The notes under the pieces: generated by a model
The model's database searches: none
What the model was told of the DNA's origin: nothing
The model's input: only the letters and a program-made list of their open reading frames with translations
Assembly: GCF_003026285.1 (NCBI RefSeq)
Contig: NZ_PYOD01000024.1
Coordinates: forward strand, 1-54,889
Direction of reading: 5' to 3'
DNA length: 54,889 nucleotides
From: Photobacterium profundum
Lineage (GTDB): Bacteria; Pseudomonadota; Gammaproteobacteria; Enterobacterales; Vibrionaceae
Shown here: piece after piece, positions 8,467-17,853 of the stretch
Layout: the number at the start of each line of letters is the position of its first letter
Numbering within the stretch: position 1 is the first letter of the stretch
Translations under genes and position numbers: made by a program

Positions 8467-10863
8467 TCATCTGTTTTGAATACGGTTGTAATCAAGAATG
8501 CCTGACTCAATAGGGTAGTTGATCTTGTACTGTTTAATCAGTACATCACTGAAAGACCAGAAGGAAGGATTTGTTCGACGAATCCCATATTTATCTAATA
8601 ACCTTTCATAGTCACCATTGGTTTTCACTTTTAGCACTTGATCTACCAAGGCTGGTAGTTCACTTTCTTTTATTAGCCAAAAAGCGCTGGGGTAGCTTCC
8701 CAATAGTCCGTTAACGATTGTCACTGTATCGCGTTTATATTGCCTGTTTGATTTCTCATCAAATAAGCTAGAGATGTTTTTATGGGCACTATTTCTTATC
8801 AAGGTGAAGAGCTGAGGATCTAAAGAAGCGTCTTCTGGTTCAACCATAATAAAAGTGAGCTCAGGGAATATAGAGGCATCTTCTCCTCGTAATTTACTGA
8901 TCTTATGAAGAGACTCCTTACTTTCATTTGAAAGTAGTGTTGATTCTAGCGAATAACGTGTCGGCGTTACATTTTCGACGCGTTTCCTTAGCATTTGTAA
9001 TAATTCATGCTTAGGGTTAGTTGTTGTATAAGTTACGCCTGTTAATTGGTCGAACTTATTGATATCACCTTCGAGGTATTTGGTTAAGTCTTGGTTAGCT
9101 CCTTGATACCAATCAGCAAGTTCTTGATGGCGATTTTTTGTAGGTAAAAATGATAAGAAATTTGATTCCCCTTCCATCCGAAGAAGATCCATGTACATAC
9201 GTGTACTTAACTGATGACCATAATTACCATAAACATCAAAACCTGCGACGAGTAAATAATGAATGCGCTCTAACAGTGAATAATCGATAACCCATGCCGT
9301 TTTCGGTTGCTCTCCTATTAAGCCTTGAACAACTGATGCACTGTCAAAGTGGCGGAACACCGTTAAAGTTGCGTTTGTGTTTGTGCCATCACCATCCCAA
9401 ATGAGTTGAGTGGTTAGGTGCTCTCCTTGTTTGAACCGTTCATTCATGAATGCATTTTTTGCACGCAAAAATCGACCTTGTTGTTTGGAATACCGAATCC
9501 AATTACTAATAGAAACAGTATTACTTTCCTTTTCAGCTGGAAGGTGAAGGTTTGCTGCTTGTGAACGATAAAATGAGTTTACTTGCGTGAAATTAGACAT
9601 ATCAGGATCAACAAAAAATACCCAAAAGCGGTCATTAATAACATTGAGTGCAAGTTGTCCTCTACATACTGGGCCTTTTATATACGCCATAATCGTATTT
9701 TGTGCATTATCAAGCATGAACTTATAGCGTGCCTCAACTGGCAATTCAGTGAAGGCTGTTAGCGGGTTTGCAGCTACGTTGGGTTTGTAGCTTGGTAAGG
9801 CCGATATTGTGTAATTAGGTGCAATAAACAAAGACTTTATTCGATCAAGCTTTTCATTATTAAGTGCATATGGCATATGTGTTTTATCAACGATTGTTTC
9901 GCGCACTTGTTCTAAGCGGTAGTAGACGCGATCTACGTTGGGATCACCGTAAGGTCGGCGAGTGGCGACCAGATCAATCGGCTTACCGGGTGCTGTTGTA
10001 GATCTTACCAATTTGAAGAAGGTCGGCGTTCCTTGTTTACGTATTTCTTCTGTATCGAAATATATGTGTGAAACAAAAATATGTTCAAATATATAACGGC
10101 TTGTTAGTTGTTGTTTTAACGAATCTCGATTTAAGAATGTTTCCCATTTTTCCACTTCTTCAAGTTCAGAGCTTGAAGGGGGAGCGACGGTCGTCATTGG
10201 TGCACCTACCGAAACCCACTGCATCAAAACATCATTTTCAATGCTTGATATTTGCGGTAAACCGTAAGGCATTCCCCACTTAGGGTAATTTTCTTCATAG
10301 GTGCTCATTTCTTCAATGGTAGGGCACTGTTGATCACGGTCGAGAGAAAAGTCCCAAGAGTCATTAAGAATTTCATTATTCGGTAAAGGGTGGTTTTGTT
10401 TTAACTGAAGCATTCGGGCAATAACACCAGCTTGTGTATTGGCTTCTGGTGATTGTAAACGTTCATTCAAGACAGGCGAAAAGCCTTTATTACGCCACTC
10501 TGTGGTTGTTTGTGCATCTATAAACATTCGAGTTGTATTTGCGGCTAGTAACCGTGTGCCTTGGTAGACTTTATCTTTATTGGCGCCACGGTCTATACCC
10601 TCAGCCGAGGACATTTTCAGCTGACAAGGCGCATCATAACAAGCGTGGCAGACGACACACCTATTGTCTATTATCGGTTTAACATCATTAACATAGTGTT
10701 GAGCCTGAAAATAATCTGCATCTAACATACGTTGCTGAGGTTGGGGTTTACCATATAGCTTATTGTAATTTAAACCCGCGTAAGCAGCACATCCAGAAAA
10801 TATAATGGAAGCTAGTATTAAAATTGCACGTGTGTAGTGCTTAAAAAAAGGTTTATACATCAT
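8467..10863 (-). CDS. cti: Fatty acid cis/trans isomerase
   Basis: 798-aa periplasmic enzyme of the CTI family (PF06934), which converts cis- to trans-unsaturated acyl chains in membrane lipids to stiffen the membrane under solvent, heat or osmotic stress. The N-terminal export signal ends at IFSGC (Cys25), which could be a lipobox. The single c-type heme motif CVVCH is at 69-73, as known for Cti. Length and the segments PYGLPQISSIENDVLMQWV and RHFDSASVVQGLIGEQPKT fit the family. Two further cysteines (C75, C80) closely follow the heme site. It is monocistronic with its own terminator. Confidence 0.92.
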   Translation of the reverse strand: MMYKPFFKHYTRAILILASIIFSGCAAYAGLNYNKLYGKPQPQQRMLDADYFQAQHYVNDVKPIIDNRCVVCHACYDAPCQLKMSSAEGIDRGANKDKVYQGTRLLAANTTRMFIDAQTTTEWRNKGFSPVLNERLQSPEANTQAGVIARMLQLKQNHPLPNNEILNDSWDFSLDRDQQCPTIEEMSTYEENYPKWGMPYGLPQISSIENDVLMQWVSVGAPMTTVAPPSSSELEEVEKWETFLNRDSLKQQLTSRYIFEHIFVSHIYFDTEEIRKQGTPTFFKLVRSTTAPGKPIDLVATRRPYGDPNVDRVYYRLEQVRETIVDKTHMPYALNNEKLDRIKSLFIAPNYTISALPSYKPNVAANPLTAFTELPVEARYKFMLDNAQNTIMAYIKGPVCRGQLALNVINDRFWVFFVDPDMSNFTQVNSFYRSQAANLHLPAEKESNTVSISNWIRYSKQQGRFLRAKNAFMNERFKQGEHLTTQLIWDGDGTNTNATLTVFRHFDSASVVQGLIGEQPKTAWVIDYSLLERIHYLLVAGFDVYGNYGHQLSTRMYMDLLRMEGESNFLSFLPTKNRHQELADWYQGANQDLTKYLEGDINKFDQLTGVTYTTTNPKHELLQMLRKRVENVTPTRYSLESTLLSNESKESLHKISKLRGEDASIFPELTFIMVEPEDASLDPQLFTLIRNSAHKNISSLFDEKSNRQYKRDTVTIVNGLLGSYPSAFWLIKESELPALVDQVLKVKTNGDYERLLDKYGIRRTNPSFWSFSDVLIKQYKINYPIESGILDYNRIQNR

Positions 10864-11111
10864 CGATTATCAACCTATTTACTTTTTATTTATTGATGTT
10901 GGCTAATCAAATTTTGCTTAATCTTTACAAAAGGTACTGATTTTAAAGGTATTAATTAAATGATATAAAATGATAAGCACGTAAATAATATAGTATAAAA
11001 TCTAATTATATCAAAACGCTATAACCGTACTGAGTTTAAGTGGTGTATTGTCGTTGTAATAAGAAAGTTTATAACGTTAAGCTAGCATCGATGTGTACGT
11101 AAGGGGGGAGT

Positions 11112-11414
11112 ATGTTTGGGTTAAGATCCGTCGGGCGAGATGGAGTGTCTTCAGGTATTTTTCTTATTGGTTTTGGTTTACTTTACTTAACGGGTTGGTG
11201 GTGGCCAGGTTTACTCATTTTACTGGGTGTTACCGGTATTGTTGATATGGTAATGAGTGCCAATTGGAAGGGGGCAGCTAAAACGGCTGCAGTATTCATG
11301 ATTACAGCGATCGTACTTTGGGGGCTGGTAGGAATAGGGATCATGTGGAATGTATTGATCCCTGGCTTACTAATCTTGGTAGGTATTTTCTGGGTTTACC
11401 GTGGACTCAAGTGA
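11112..11414 (+). CDS. Small integral membrane protein
   Basis: 100-aa hydrophobic protein with three or four membrane segments (GIFLIGFGLLYLTGWWWPGL onward, then AAVFMITAIVLWGLVGIGIM and WNVLIPGLLILVGIFWVYRG). Repeated WP/IPG-LLILLG units resemble the small DUF5668/LiaF-N type membrane domain. A strong ribosome site (AAGGGGGGAG) lies just before the ATG. Its last 45 bases overlap the 3' end of the opposing regulator gene. Function unknown. Confidence 0.7.
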   Translation: MFGLRSVGRDGVSSGIFLIGFGLLYLTGWWWPGLLILLGVTGIVDMVMSANWKGAAKTAAVFMITAIVLWGLVGIGIMWNVLIPGLLILVGIFWVYRGLK

Positions 11415-12665
11415 TCGAGCGTTTTTTTCACTATTATGCAGCCAATACAACCCCGATCCCGAATCATCACTTAAAATAAGGTTTAAGTAATCTTGTTGGT
11501 AAACAAGATATGTAAAGGTCGGCGTATTATTTAAATAGGTATCTTGCATGTTTTTTTCTGTAGCTAAAGCAACTGATTTACTTTCTATGATTTCTTTACT
11601 TGGCTGATACGACCAATGAAACATTTCAGGTGTAATTATTACTGTCTTTAAAAATTGAGACGGTGCTTTATCATATTTTTGAACAGAGGCTGCGCGAATA
11701 GACAATGCATGATGATAATCACTTTTGTCTTCAGTGATGAATGACATAAACGAGTAGTTCAATGCGCCTGATTGCTCTTTAGAAATATAATAATGGATAA
11801 CTTTTGAATGAATACCCGAGCCATCAAGATAATTCATGAAGGCCTGTGCGGTAGGTTCACGTGCCAGCTCAGTTTGAATGATAGGGGTTTCACGGCTTGT
11901 TTTCATATTCCTAGATAGAAAGTCTGAGAACTGTTCCCAATTCTCAGCTGTGACGGTATAAGAGAAATCGCTGTTCTCTATACAGTCATCTTGGTCATTA
12001 AGACGACACCATGCAAATGAATAAAGGTCTTTATTTTTATACCCAATAACCCTTCGGTTTATGATCAAAGACGGATCAAAAAACATTTTGTGTTCTGTAT
12101 ATATTTCAATTGTTTTTGTTCTTAGATCAACAATATCAGCTTTTGTTTTACCGATGAACGTTAACTGGTTAGTACTTATAACATCTTCAGCAATGATGTA
12201 TTTATCTGGCGTTGGTTCTGGCTCGGGAAAGAAATAATAAGATAAACCAGCAATAACAATGGCACCAGAAATGGCACAGCCAATGAATAATGGTGATTTC
12301 TTTTTATCAGAGTTTGCTAATTTTACAGTTGTATTTAAATTGACTTCTTCCCGTACGAAATCACGAACTTGGTATCCTACTCGAGGTAAGGTTTCAATGA
12401 TATCGCCTTTTTTTTCTTCATGTAATTTTACGCGTAAAGCGCGAATAACCTGAAATAAAGAGGCTTCTGTTACGATGCGATCTGGCCATCCTGCTTTTAG
12501 TAATTCATTTTTTGTTACGGGGCGACCATAATTTTCGATCAGATACGCCAAAATATACTGCTCAGAAAGGTTTAGTTTCTGAGTCGAATCTGCTGATTTT
12601 AGGATGCCAAGACTTGGAACATAGCAAATATCTGTTCGAAACTTAATCTGCTCAGTGCTGGACAT
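11370..12665 (-). CDS. ToxR/CadC-like transmembrane transcriptional regulator
   Basis: 431 aa. The N-terminal OmpR-type winged helix (about 5-103) has LNLSEQYILAYLIENYGRPV, the recognition-helix region ASLFQVIRALRVKL and the wing IIETLPRVGYQV. A single membrane helix follows at about 126-145, then a periplasmic sensing domain of about 285 aa that I do not recognise. This one-component layout, binding DNA from the membrane, is that of ToxR, CadC and TcpP. No partner gene of ToxS type is next to it. The target genes are unknown; it faces the small membrane protein and overlaps its end. Confidence 0.85.
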   Translation of the reverse strand: MSSTEQIKFRTDICYVPSLGILKSADSTQKLNLSEQYILAYLIENYGRPVTKNELLKAGWPDRIVTEASLFQVIRALRVKLHEEKKGDIIETLPRVGYQVRDFVREEVNLNTTVKLANSDKKKSPLFIGCAISGAIVIAGLSYYFFPEPEPTPDKYIIAEDVISTNQLTFIGKTKADIVDLRTKTIEIYTEHKMFFDPSLIINRRVIGYKNKDLYSFAWCRLNDQDDCIENSDFSYTVTAENWEQFSDFLSRNMKTSRETPIIQTELAREPTAQAFMNYLDGSGIHSKVIHYYISKEQSGALNYSFMSFITEDKSDYHHALSIRAASVQKYDKAPSQFLKTVIITPEMFHWSYQPSKEIIESKSVALATEKNMQDTYLNNTPTFTYLVYQQDYLNLILSDDSGSGLYWLHNSEKNARSLESTVNPENTYQD

Positions 12666-13006
12666 TCATACCTCTAACTAATGAAGAACATTCAACTATC
12701 ATTGAATTACATAAGGGTTTGATATTATCACGAAATAAGTTAAAAACCATTTTTACGAGTCACGAATCATATAGTTATAAATCCACCAAAATTAAAGATA
12801 CTATCTATTTGAAAAGTATATCTATTTTATTGTAGCGGTAAGAGATAGATGATAAAAAACTCATAAGTGGTGTTCAATAATTGCACGTTTAGTTAAATAT
12901 AAAAGAATAGTGCGTACAAATATCATTCTTGTTGGGTAATATGACAACAATCCTTTTTTTGTCAAAATAAAAAGTAATAAACAACGTGTGTATTATTGAA
13001 GAAAAT
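12666..13006. other. AT-rich intergenic region
   Basis: Upstream region of the ToxR-like gene, ending at the terminator of the next minus-strand gene. It is very AT-rich and no gene or clear regulatory motif could be supported. An autoregulatory site would be expected here but cannot be identified. Confidence 0.35.
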
Positions 13007-13033
13007 AAAAGGGAAGTGAGTACTTCCCTTTTT
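13007..13033. terminator. Terminator for the DUF3069-like gene
   Basis: AAAAGGGAAGT / ACTTCCCTTTT perfect 11-bp stem with a 4-base loop; U-rich tail in either reading direction. Confidence 0.8.
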
Positions 13034-13044
13034 ATTAGCAAGAA

Positions 13045-13497
13045 TTACTTCTTGAAAATTTCTTGAAACTCACGCTTCATTGGAGGATTACGACGAGCTT
13101 GTTTTAGCTGCTTACACAGATCTTTTAGACAGTTATGAAGAACTTTATCAAGTAATACAGCTTTGTATTCCTGTTGCTCTTCTTCGCTCATGTGATCTGG
13201 CAGTGTTGTTTCCTGCATTTCACCAAGGAAATCAACACCAGAGTAGCTCTGGCTTAGTGCAACAAGTGCGTGGAATTGTTCAAAGTTATCTAGAACATTC
13301 TGTGCACTTCCTGGCATGCTATTCCATGCTTCACGGGAAGTAGGCTCGGATACCATATAAACACTGATTAGCATATCCATCAGTTCTTCAGGTACTTCTT
13401 CGAATGCAACGACTTGACGTAATTCTGGTGAACATTCATCAAGAGTCAATGTTGGTTCATTAACTAGTTGCTCGTCTTTTGTTTCAATCTCAGACAT
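13045..13497 (-). CDS. Conserved acidic protein, probably DUF3069
   Basis: 150-aa soluble acidic protein, helical throughout. The central segment (ELRQVVAFEEVPEELMDML, then NVLDNFEQFHALVALSQ) matches my memory of the Vibrio DUF3069 family; the C-terminus is basic (KQARRNPPMKREFQEIFKK). The ATG at 13497 sits 8 bases after AGGA and is preferred over the one at 13503. No function is known, and there are no operon partners. Confidence 0.75.
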   Translation of the reverse strand: MSEIETKDEQLVNEPTLTLDECSPELRQVVAFEEVPEELMDMLISVYMVSEPTSREAWNSMPGSAQNVLDNFEQFHALVALSQSYSGVDFLGEMQETTLPDHMSEEEQQEYKAVLLDKVLHNCLKDLCKQLKQARRNPPMKREFQEIFKK

Positions 13498-13748
13498 AGC
13501 CATTTCCTACAGCATTTATGATTTAAGGAGGGGAATCCTATATTTCTAACATCAAATGTCAACATATCATGTAATTTCAGAGATAAAATCTCGTAGATTT
13601 AAAAACGTAGTCTAGATCACGTTAGATAATTTATAGTAGAAAATGAACGTTTTTTGCAAGGTTAGGTTGGCATTGTTCTGTTTATAGACAGCAGGTGTGC
13701 TATAAATTATGATGAATACAAGTAGATTCATATCAATAGGATACTTTC

Positions 13749-14696
13749 ATGGAAGCAATGCGTATCTTACTGGTTGATGACGTTCATTTAGAACGCATGC
13801 AACTTGCAATGAGATTGCAGCGATTAGGTCATATTGTTGAAGCGGTTAGCTCTGGGCATGAAGCCATTGAGCGATATCCTCTTTTCGATCCTGACTTATT
13901 ATTGTTGGATATCAGTATGCCTGATATGAGCGGGATGGAAGTTGCTCATAAAATTCGAAGTGACCACCCTGATTGGGTGCCAATTATCTTTTTAAGTGGT
14001 CATGATGAACCTGAAATGATAGCAAAAGCAATAGATATGGGCGGGGATGATTATTTAGTCAAACCTGTAAATAAAATTGTATTGGCATCGAAACTAAAAG
14101 CAATGCAACGTATTGCTGCTATGCGTCATCAATTAAAACAAGCGACGGTGAAGTTAGAAGAAGTGAATGAACTGTTATCACAACAAGTTAATGAAGATGG
14201 GTTGACTCAGATTGCGAATAGACGTTTTCTAGATCAAAAACTGACCGAGTTTATTTCTTGGCATGGTCGGCATGAGCTTTCTCTCACTATTATCATGATT
14301 GATGTTGATCACTTTAAAGATTACAACGATTATTATGGTCACCTTGATGGTGATCGTTGTTTACAGTTAGTTTCTGGCGAGCTAAAGACTAACTTTAGTC
14401 GTGCTGGGGAATTAGCTGCACGTTATGGCGGCGAAGAGTTTGTTATTTTAGTGAGTAATTGTGATAAAACTCGAGCTGTGAAAGAGTGCGAAAGGCTTAA
14501 ATCTAGTATTAATGGATTAGCAATACCACACTTTCAGTCAGCGACATCGAATATTGTAACGGTGAGCCAAGGTATGGTGTCTTGGGTGCCAACAGGGTTA
14601 GAAACGGCTGAGAAGATGTATGAGATTGTCGATAAAGTCTTGTATAAAGCTAAAGAGCAAGGGCGTAATCGTTTTGTTGCGGCTGAGTTTACATAA
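13749..14696 (+). CDS. Response regulator with GGDEF output (diguanylate cyclase)
   Basis: 315 aa. The receiver domain (about 5-120) has phospho-acceptor Asp54 in LLLLDISMPD, the acidic pair D10/D11 and Lys105. A short coiled linker leads to a GGDEF domain with GGEEF at 227-231 and the substrate segment MIDVDHFKDYND, so it should make cyclic-di-GMP when phosphorylated. The inhibitory I-site reads RAGE instead of RxxD, so product inhibition may be weak. The start at 13749 has AGGA 7 bases upstream. There is no adjacent histidine kinase, so the partner is elsewhere. Confidence 0.92.
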   Translation: MEAMRILLVDDVHLERMQLAMRLQRLGHIVEAVSSGHEAIERYPLFDPDLLLLDISMPDMSGMEVAHKIRSDHPDWVPIIFLSGHDEPEMIAKAIDMGGDDYLVKPVNKIVLASKLKAMQRIAAMRHQLKQATVKLEEVNELLSQQVNEDGLTQIANRRFLDQKLTEFISWHGRHELSLTIIMIDVDHFKDYNDYYGHLDGDRCLQLVSGELKTNFSRAGELAARYGGEEFVILVSNCDKTRAVKECERLKSSINGLAIPHFQSATSNIVTVSQGMVSWVPTGLETAEKMYEIVDKVLYKAKEQGRNRFVAAEFT

Positions 14697-14980
14697 TTGA
14701 CACTGGTTTTATCTGAGCTTGAAAGTTAGCGGAGAAAGCATGGGCATAACGTAACGGGTTGTGCTTTTTTGTTTGTGAACAGTGCCTTAATATGGCAACT
14801 TTTGAAGTAAGTCTGATATTTGTTTACCTAATGATTAAATTTCCATCACTTGATCCTATCAACCCTTGTCGTTATAGCATCTCATGCTAATCTGCTAATA
14901 GACTTTGCGACTATGTTTGCTTTAAATACTCTCAATTAAACATAGAGCGATAATCATAATTAATAGGGTGAGGGAAGATC

Positions 14981-15649
14981 ATGGATATTAACTTTTCACA
15001 AAATGAAGTGCGTGTGATTGGTTGTTTACTTGAAAAAGAAGTAACGACTCCAGATCAATACCCATTGACACTGAATGCACTCACGACAGCATGTAATCAG
15101 AAGAGCAATCGTGAACCAGTAATGGCGTTAGATGAAGCAACAGTACTCGATACTGTTGAGCAGCTAAAAGAAAAGCGTTTAATCAATGATGTTTCTAGTT
15201 TTGGTAGCCGTGTATCAAAGTTTCAACATCGTTTTTGTAATACTGAATTTGGCTCTTTAAAGTTCACGGCCCAAGAACTTGCAGCAGTTTGCGTTATGTT
15301 ATTACGTGGGCCTCAAAGTGCTGGTGAAATACGTACCCGTACGAATCGTTTGTGTACGTTCAGTGACGTAAAAGAAGTTGAAGCCGTTTTAGATGGTTTA
15401 GCAGAGCATGCGAAAGGTCCTTATGTGGTTAAATTACCGCGTGAATCGGGTAAACGTGATTGCCGTTATATGCACTTATTCTGTGGTGACGTTGATATTG
15501 AAGCGTTAGCTACAGCGGCTAAATTGACTTCTCCTACTGGGCTTGCCAGTGTCAATAATGAAAGACTTGCAGAGTTAGAAGAAGAAGTGAAAGCAATGAA
15601 GCTAGAAATAGCTGAATTGAAGGAATTATTAGAATCGCTTACGTCGTAA
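14981..15649 (+). CDS. yceH: YceH family protein (DUF480)
   Basis: 222 aa, close to the 215 aa of E. coli YceH. Two winged-helix modules occupy about 5-175 (start NEVRVIGCLLEKEVTTPDQYPL, then LMLRGPQS-type second module LLRGPQSAGEIRTRT). A C-terminal coiled coil (about 195-222) is rich in Leu and Glu. It is a conserved gammaproteobacterial protein of unproven function. The fold suggests DNA binding or partner binding. A strong terminator follows. Confidence 0.88.
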   Translation: MDINFSQNEVRVIGCLLEKEVTTPDQYPLTLNALTTACNQKSNREPVMALDEATVLDTVEQLKEKRLINDVSSFGSRVSKFQHRFCNTEFGSLKFTAQELAAVCVMLLRGPQSAGEIRTRTNRLCTFSDVKEVEAVLDGLAEHAKGPYVVKLPRESGKRDCRYMHLFCGDVDIEALATAAKLTSPTGLASVNNERLAELEEEVKAMKLEIAELKELLESLTS

Positions 15650-15676
15650 AGAAAAGATACCTTCAACAACTATGTG

Positions 15677-15699
15677 GCTCGGCTTATGCCGAGCTTTTT
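15677..15699 (+). terminator. Terminator after yceH
   Basis: GCTCGGC / GCCGAGC stem with a TTAT loop, followed by five T. It sits only about 18 bases before the next start codon. Confidence 0.85.
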
Positions 15700-15716
15700 A
15701 TATTGTGTAGAGTACT

Positions 15717-16058
15717 ATGAAAAATCAAGATGTAATACCTCCTGAGGATGTTGATAACAAGCTTGCCTCTTTAGATAATCAGCAATCAATCTGGTCGGTT
15801 TACTTGATTCGAACGGTATCTAATACCTTGTATTGTGGTGTCACAACAGATGTTCAGCGGCGCTATACTGAGCATCAATCTGGGAAAAAAGGGGCAAAGT
15901 ACTTAAAAGGGAAGGGACCACTGACTCTAGCATGGTATGAAGAAGTGGGTGATAAGCGATTAGCAATGCAAATTGAATATCGTATTAAACAGCTACCTAA
16001 AATACAAAAAGAAGCGATCATTACTCAGCATTTGAATGTAAAAATGCTTATCCCCTAA
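15717..16058 (+). CDS. GIY-YIG domain protein (YhbQ/UPF0213-like)
   Basis: 113 aa. The GIY-YIG core runs from about residue 26: WSVYLIRTVSNTLYCGVT supplies the two strand motifs, followed by DVQRRYTEH with the conserved Arg, and E87 in the IEYRIKQLPK region as the likely metal-binding Glu. An N-terminal extension of about 24 residues is absent from E. coli YhbQ (about 100 aa). UPF0213 proteins are small predicted nucleases; YhbQ has been linked to DNA damage, but the role here is inferred. The gene starts right behind the yceH terminator. Confidence 0.82.
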   Translation: MKNQDVIPPEDVDNKLASLDNQQSIWSVYLIRTVSNTLYCGVTTDVQRRYTEHQSGKKGAKYLKGKGPLTLAWYEEVGDKRLAMQIEYRIKQLPKIQKEAIITQHLNVKMLIP

Positions 16059-16327
16059 AACTGCGTTTATAACAAAATTCCGTACATTACTTGCGGAATA
16101 ACGTAGAATTGCTGTGCTTGGTTTAATCTTTTCTTTGAGTTACCAAATCAAACAGCGAAATCTGGTTGGTAACTATACAGACCATCAATAGTTAGCACTT
16201 TTATTTTTCAAAATACAGCTGTATTTTTGAGGTTTATTGGTGTTTATCACATTGAAAAATAGATAAAAAATGTAGTACAACCATACTGATACTATACTTA
16301 TTAATATACCTGTTAGGTGTTCTTCCT

Positions 16328-16867
16328 ATGGCACAAAAAGCCACTATTTACAAAGCTCATATCAACGTAGCAGATATGGATCGTCACGTTTACTTAGATG
16401 TACCCCATACTGTCGCTTGTCATCCATCAGAAACACATCGACGTTTAATGTTGCGTTTGTTGGCATGGGCATTAAATGCAGATGAAAACCTTACCTTCAC
16501 GAAAGGGATGAGTTCGACAGATGAGCCTGATCTTTGGACGAAAAGCCTAAGTGATGAAATTGAGCTTTGGATTGACCTTGGTCTTCCTGATGAAAAACGC
16601 ATCCGTAAAGCATCAAACCGTGCTAAAAAAGTGATCATTTTTGCTTATGGCAATAATGCAGCAACAGCTTGGTGGCAGCAAAACAAGAGTAAAATAACGC
16701 AGTCTGATAATATTTCTGTTATTTACATTGATGATGAAACACTCAGTCAGCTTGAATCGATTCTTGCTCGTACAATGCAGATTCAGCTAACGATTGAAAG
16801 TGAGCAAGCTTGGTTAACCTCTGGTGACACAAGTATCACTATTACCCCTGAATGGTGGCACCGCTAA
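16328..16867 (+). CDS. yaeQ: YaeQ family protein
   Basis: 179 aa against 181 aa in E. coli. The N-terminus (ATIYKAHINVADMDRHVYLD), HPSETHRRLMLRLLAWAL, EPDLWTKSLSDEIELWIDLG and ITPEWWHR at the end are all family signatures. YaeQ has a PD-(D/E)XK nuclease-like fold with the core residues in the DLW and ELWID segments. It was once proposed to compensate for RfaH loss, which later work questioned. It is monocistronic, with a perfect inverted repeat downstream. Confidence 0.9.
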   Translation: MAQKATIYKAHINVADMDRHVYLDVPHTVACHPSETHRRLMLRLLAWALNADENLTFTKGMSSTDEPDLWTKSLSDEIELWIDLGLPDEKRIRKASNRAKKVIIFAYGNNAATAWWQQNKSKITQSDNISVIYIDDETLSQLESILARTMQIQLTIESEQAWLTSGDTSITITPEWWHR

Positions 16868-16951
16868 ACCCCCTCGCACATTTCTATTTTTGAAATATAA
16901 GTCTTGATCCCTGAATCTTACTCAATTTCTTGTTAAATTAAGTGTGTTTAA

Positions 16952-16980
16952 ACGATGACAGTAATTGTTACTGTCATCGT
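16952..16980. repeat. Perfect 13-bp inverted repeat
   Basis: ACGATGACAGTAA and its reverse complement (16968-16980) flank a 3-base spacer TTG. No T-run follows on either side, so it is not a standard intrinsic terminator. It lies 85 bases after yaeQ and about 110 before the ydcF-like start, and could be an operator or a Rho-independent stem lacking a U-tract. Confidence 0.6.
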
Positions 16981-17092
16981 CAATTCACATTCTTTATGCA
17001 ATCTAGTTACTCTTATTTTATTTGCTAAATTGTCGTGAGGCTGATTTGTGTAAAGCGTATTCACGTTATTTTGAATTAAGAAGGAATCATTT

Positions 17093-17746
17093 ATGCCAAA
17101 GCATGTACATGTTCTTGCTAAGAAAATCTGGGATTACCATCTTCTTAATCAAACATTAGAAAAAAGCGATTGTATTTTTGTTTTGTGTAGCAATGACGTA
17201 AGAGTTGCAGAGCATGCGGCGAAACTCTATTTGGCAGGCTATGCACCCTACATTGTATTTTCTGGCGGAGAAGGTGAGTTAACGAAAGGCTTATTTGGTT
17301 GCTCTGAAGCAGAGTACTTTGCTCATATTGCGGCAGATATGGGTGTCCCACTTGAAAAGATTCTTATTGAACCTCAATCAACGAATACGGGGGAGAATGT
17401 TCAATTCACTCGTGAGTTACTTGAATCAAAAGATCTGACACCCAATAAAATGATTTTAGTACAGAAGCCATTTATGGAACGCCGAACCTTTGCGACAGTC
17501 ATGAGGCAATGGCCAGGAAAAGAGATCATTGTGACATCACCTAATATTACATTCGATGAATACCCAAATGAAGGCCTGTCGTATTCTGATGTGATTAACG
17601 TGATGCTAGGGGATTTACAGCGCATTAAATATTACCCGCAGTATGGTTACTCTATTGCGCAAGATATTCCTCAAGATGTGTGGAAAGCTTTTGAGTGTTT
17701 GGTTGCTCTGGGTTTTGATGAGCACCTTGTTGATGTGGCAAGCTAA
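17093..17746 (+). CDS. YdcF-like DUF218 protein
   Basis: 217-aa cytoplasmic protein of the DUF218 (YdcF/SanA/ElyC) superfamily. Visible signatures are FVLCSNDVRVAEHAAKLY, YIVFSGGEGELTKG, the EPQSTNTGENVQF motif with its conserved acidic and Asn residues, and a final conserved KPFMERRTFAT segment. There is no membrane helix, so it resembles YdcF more than SanA or ElyC. E. coli YdcF binds S-adenosylmethionine in a structural study; a physiological reaction is not established. Confidence 0.8.
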   Translation: MPKHVHVLAKKIWDYHLLNQTLEKSDCIFVLCSNDVRVAEHAAKLYLAGYAPYIVFSGGEGELTKGLFGCSEAEYFAHIAADMGVPLEKILIEPQSTNTGENVQFTRELLESKDLTPNKMILVQKPFMERRTFATVMRQWPGKEIIVTSPNITFDEYPNEGLSYSDVINVMLGDLQRIKYYPQYGYSIAQDIPQDVWKAFECLVALGFDEHLVDVAS

Positions 17747-17853
17747 ACGTTGCGTTAAAGAAACACCAACACCGAGGCGATAAATTCGTTCTCGGTGCTA
17801 ATTTGCATTTAATTATTTAGTTTCAATAGCTTGGGTGTAAATTACAAATGCCG

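Noticed and set aside
17770..17796. CACCGAG / CTCGGTG hairpin after the YdcF-like gene
   Set aside because: Short stem, long loop and no T-run; too weak to call a terminator.
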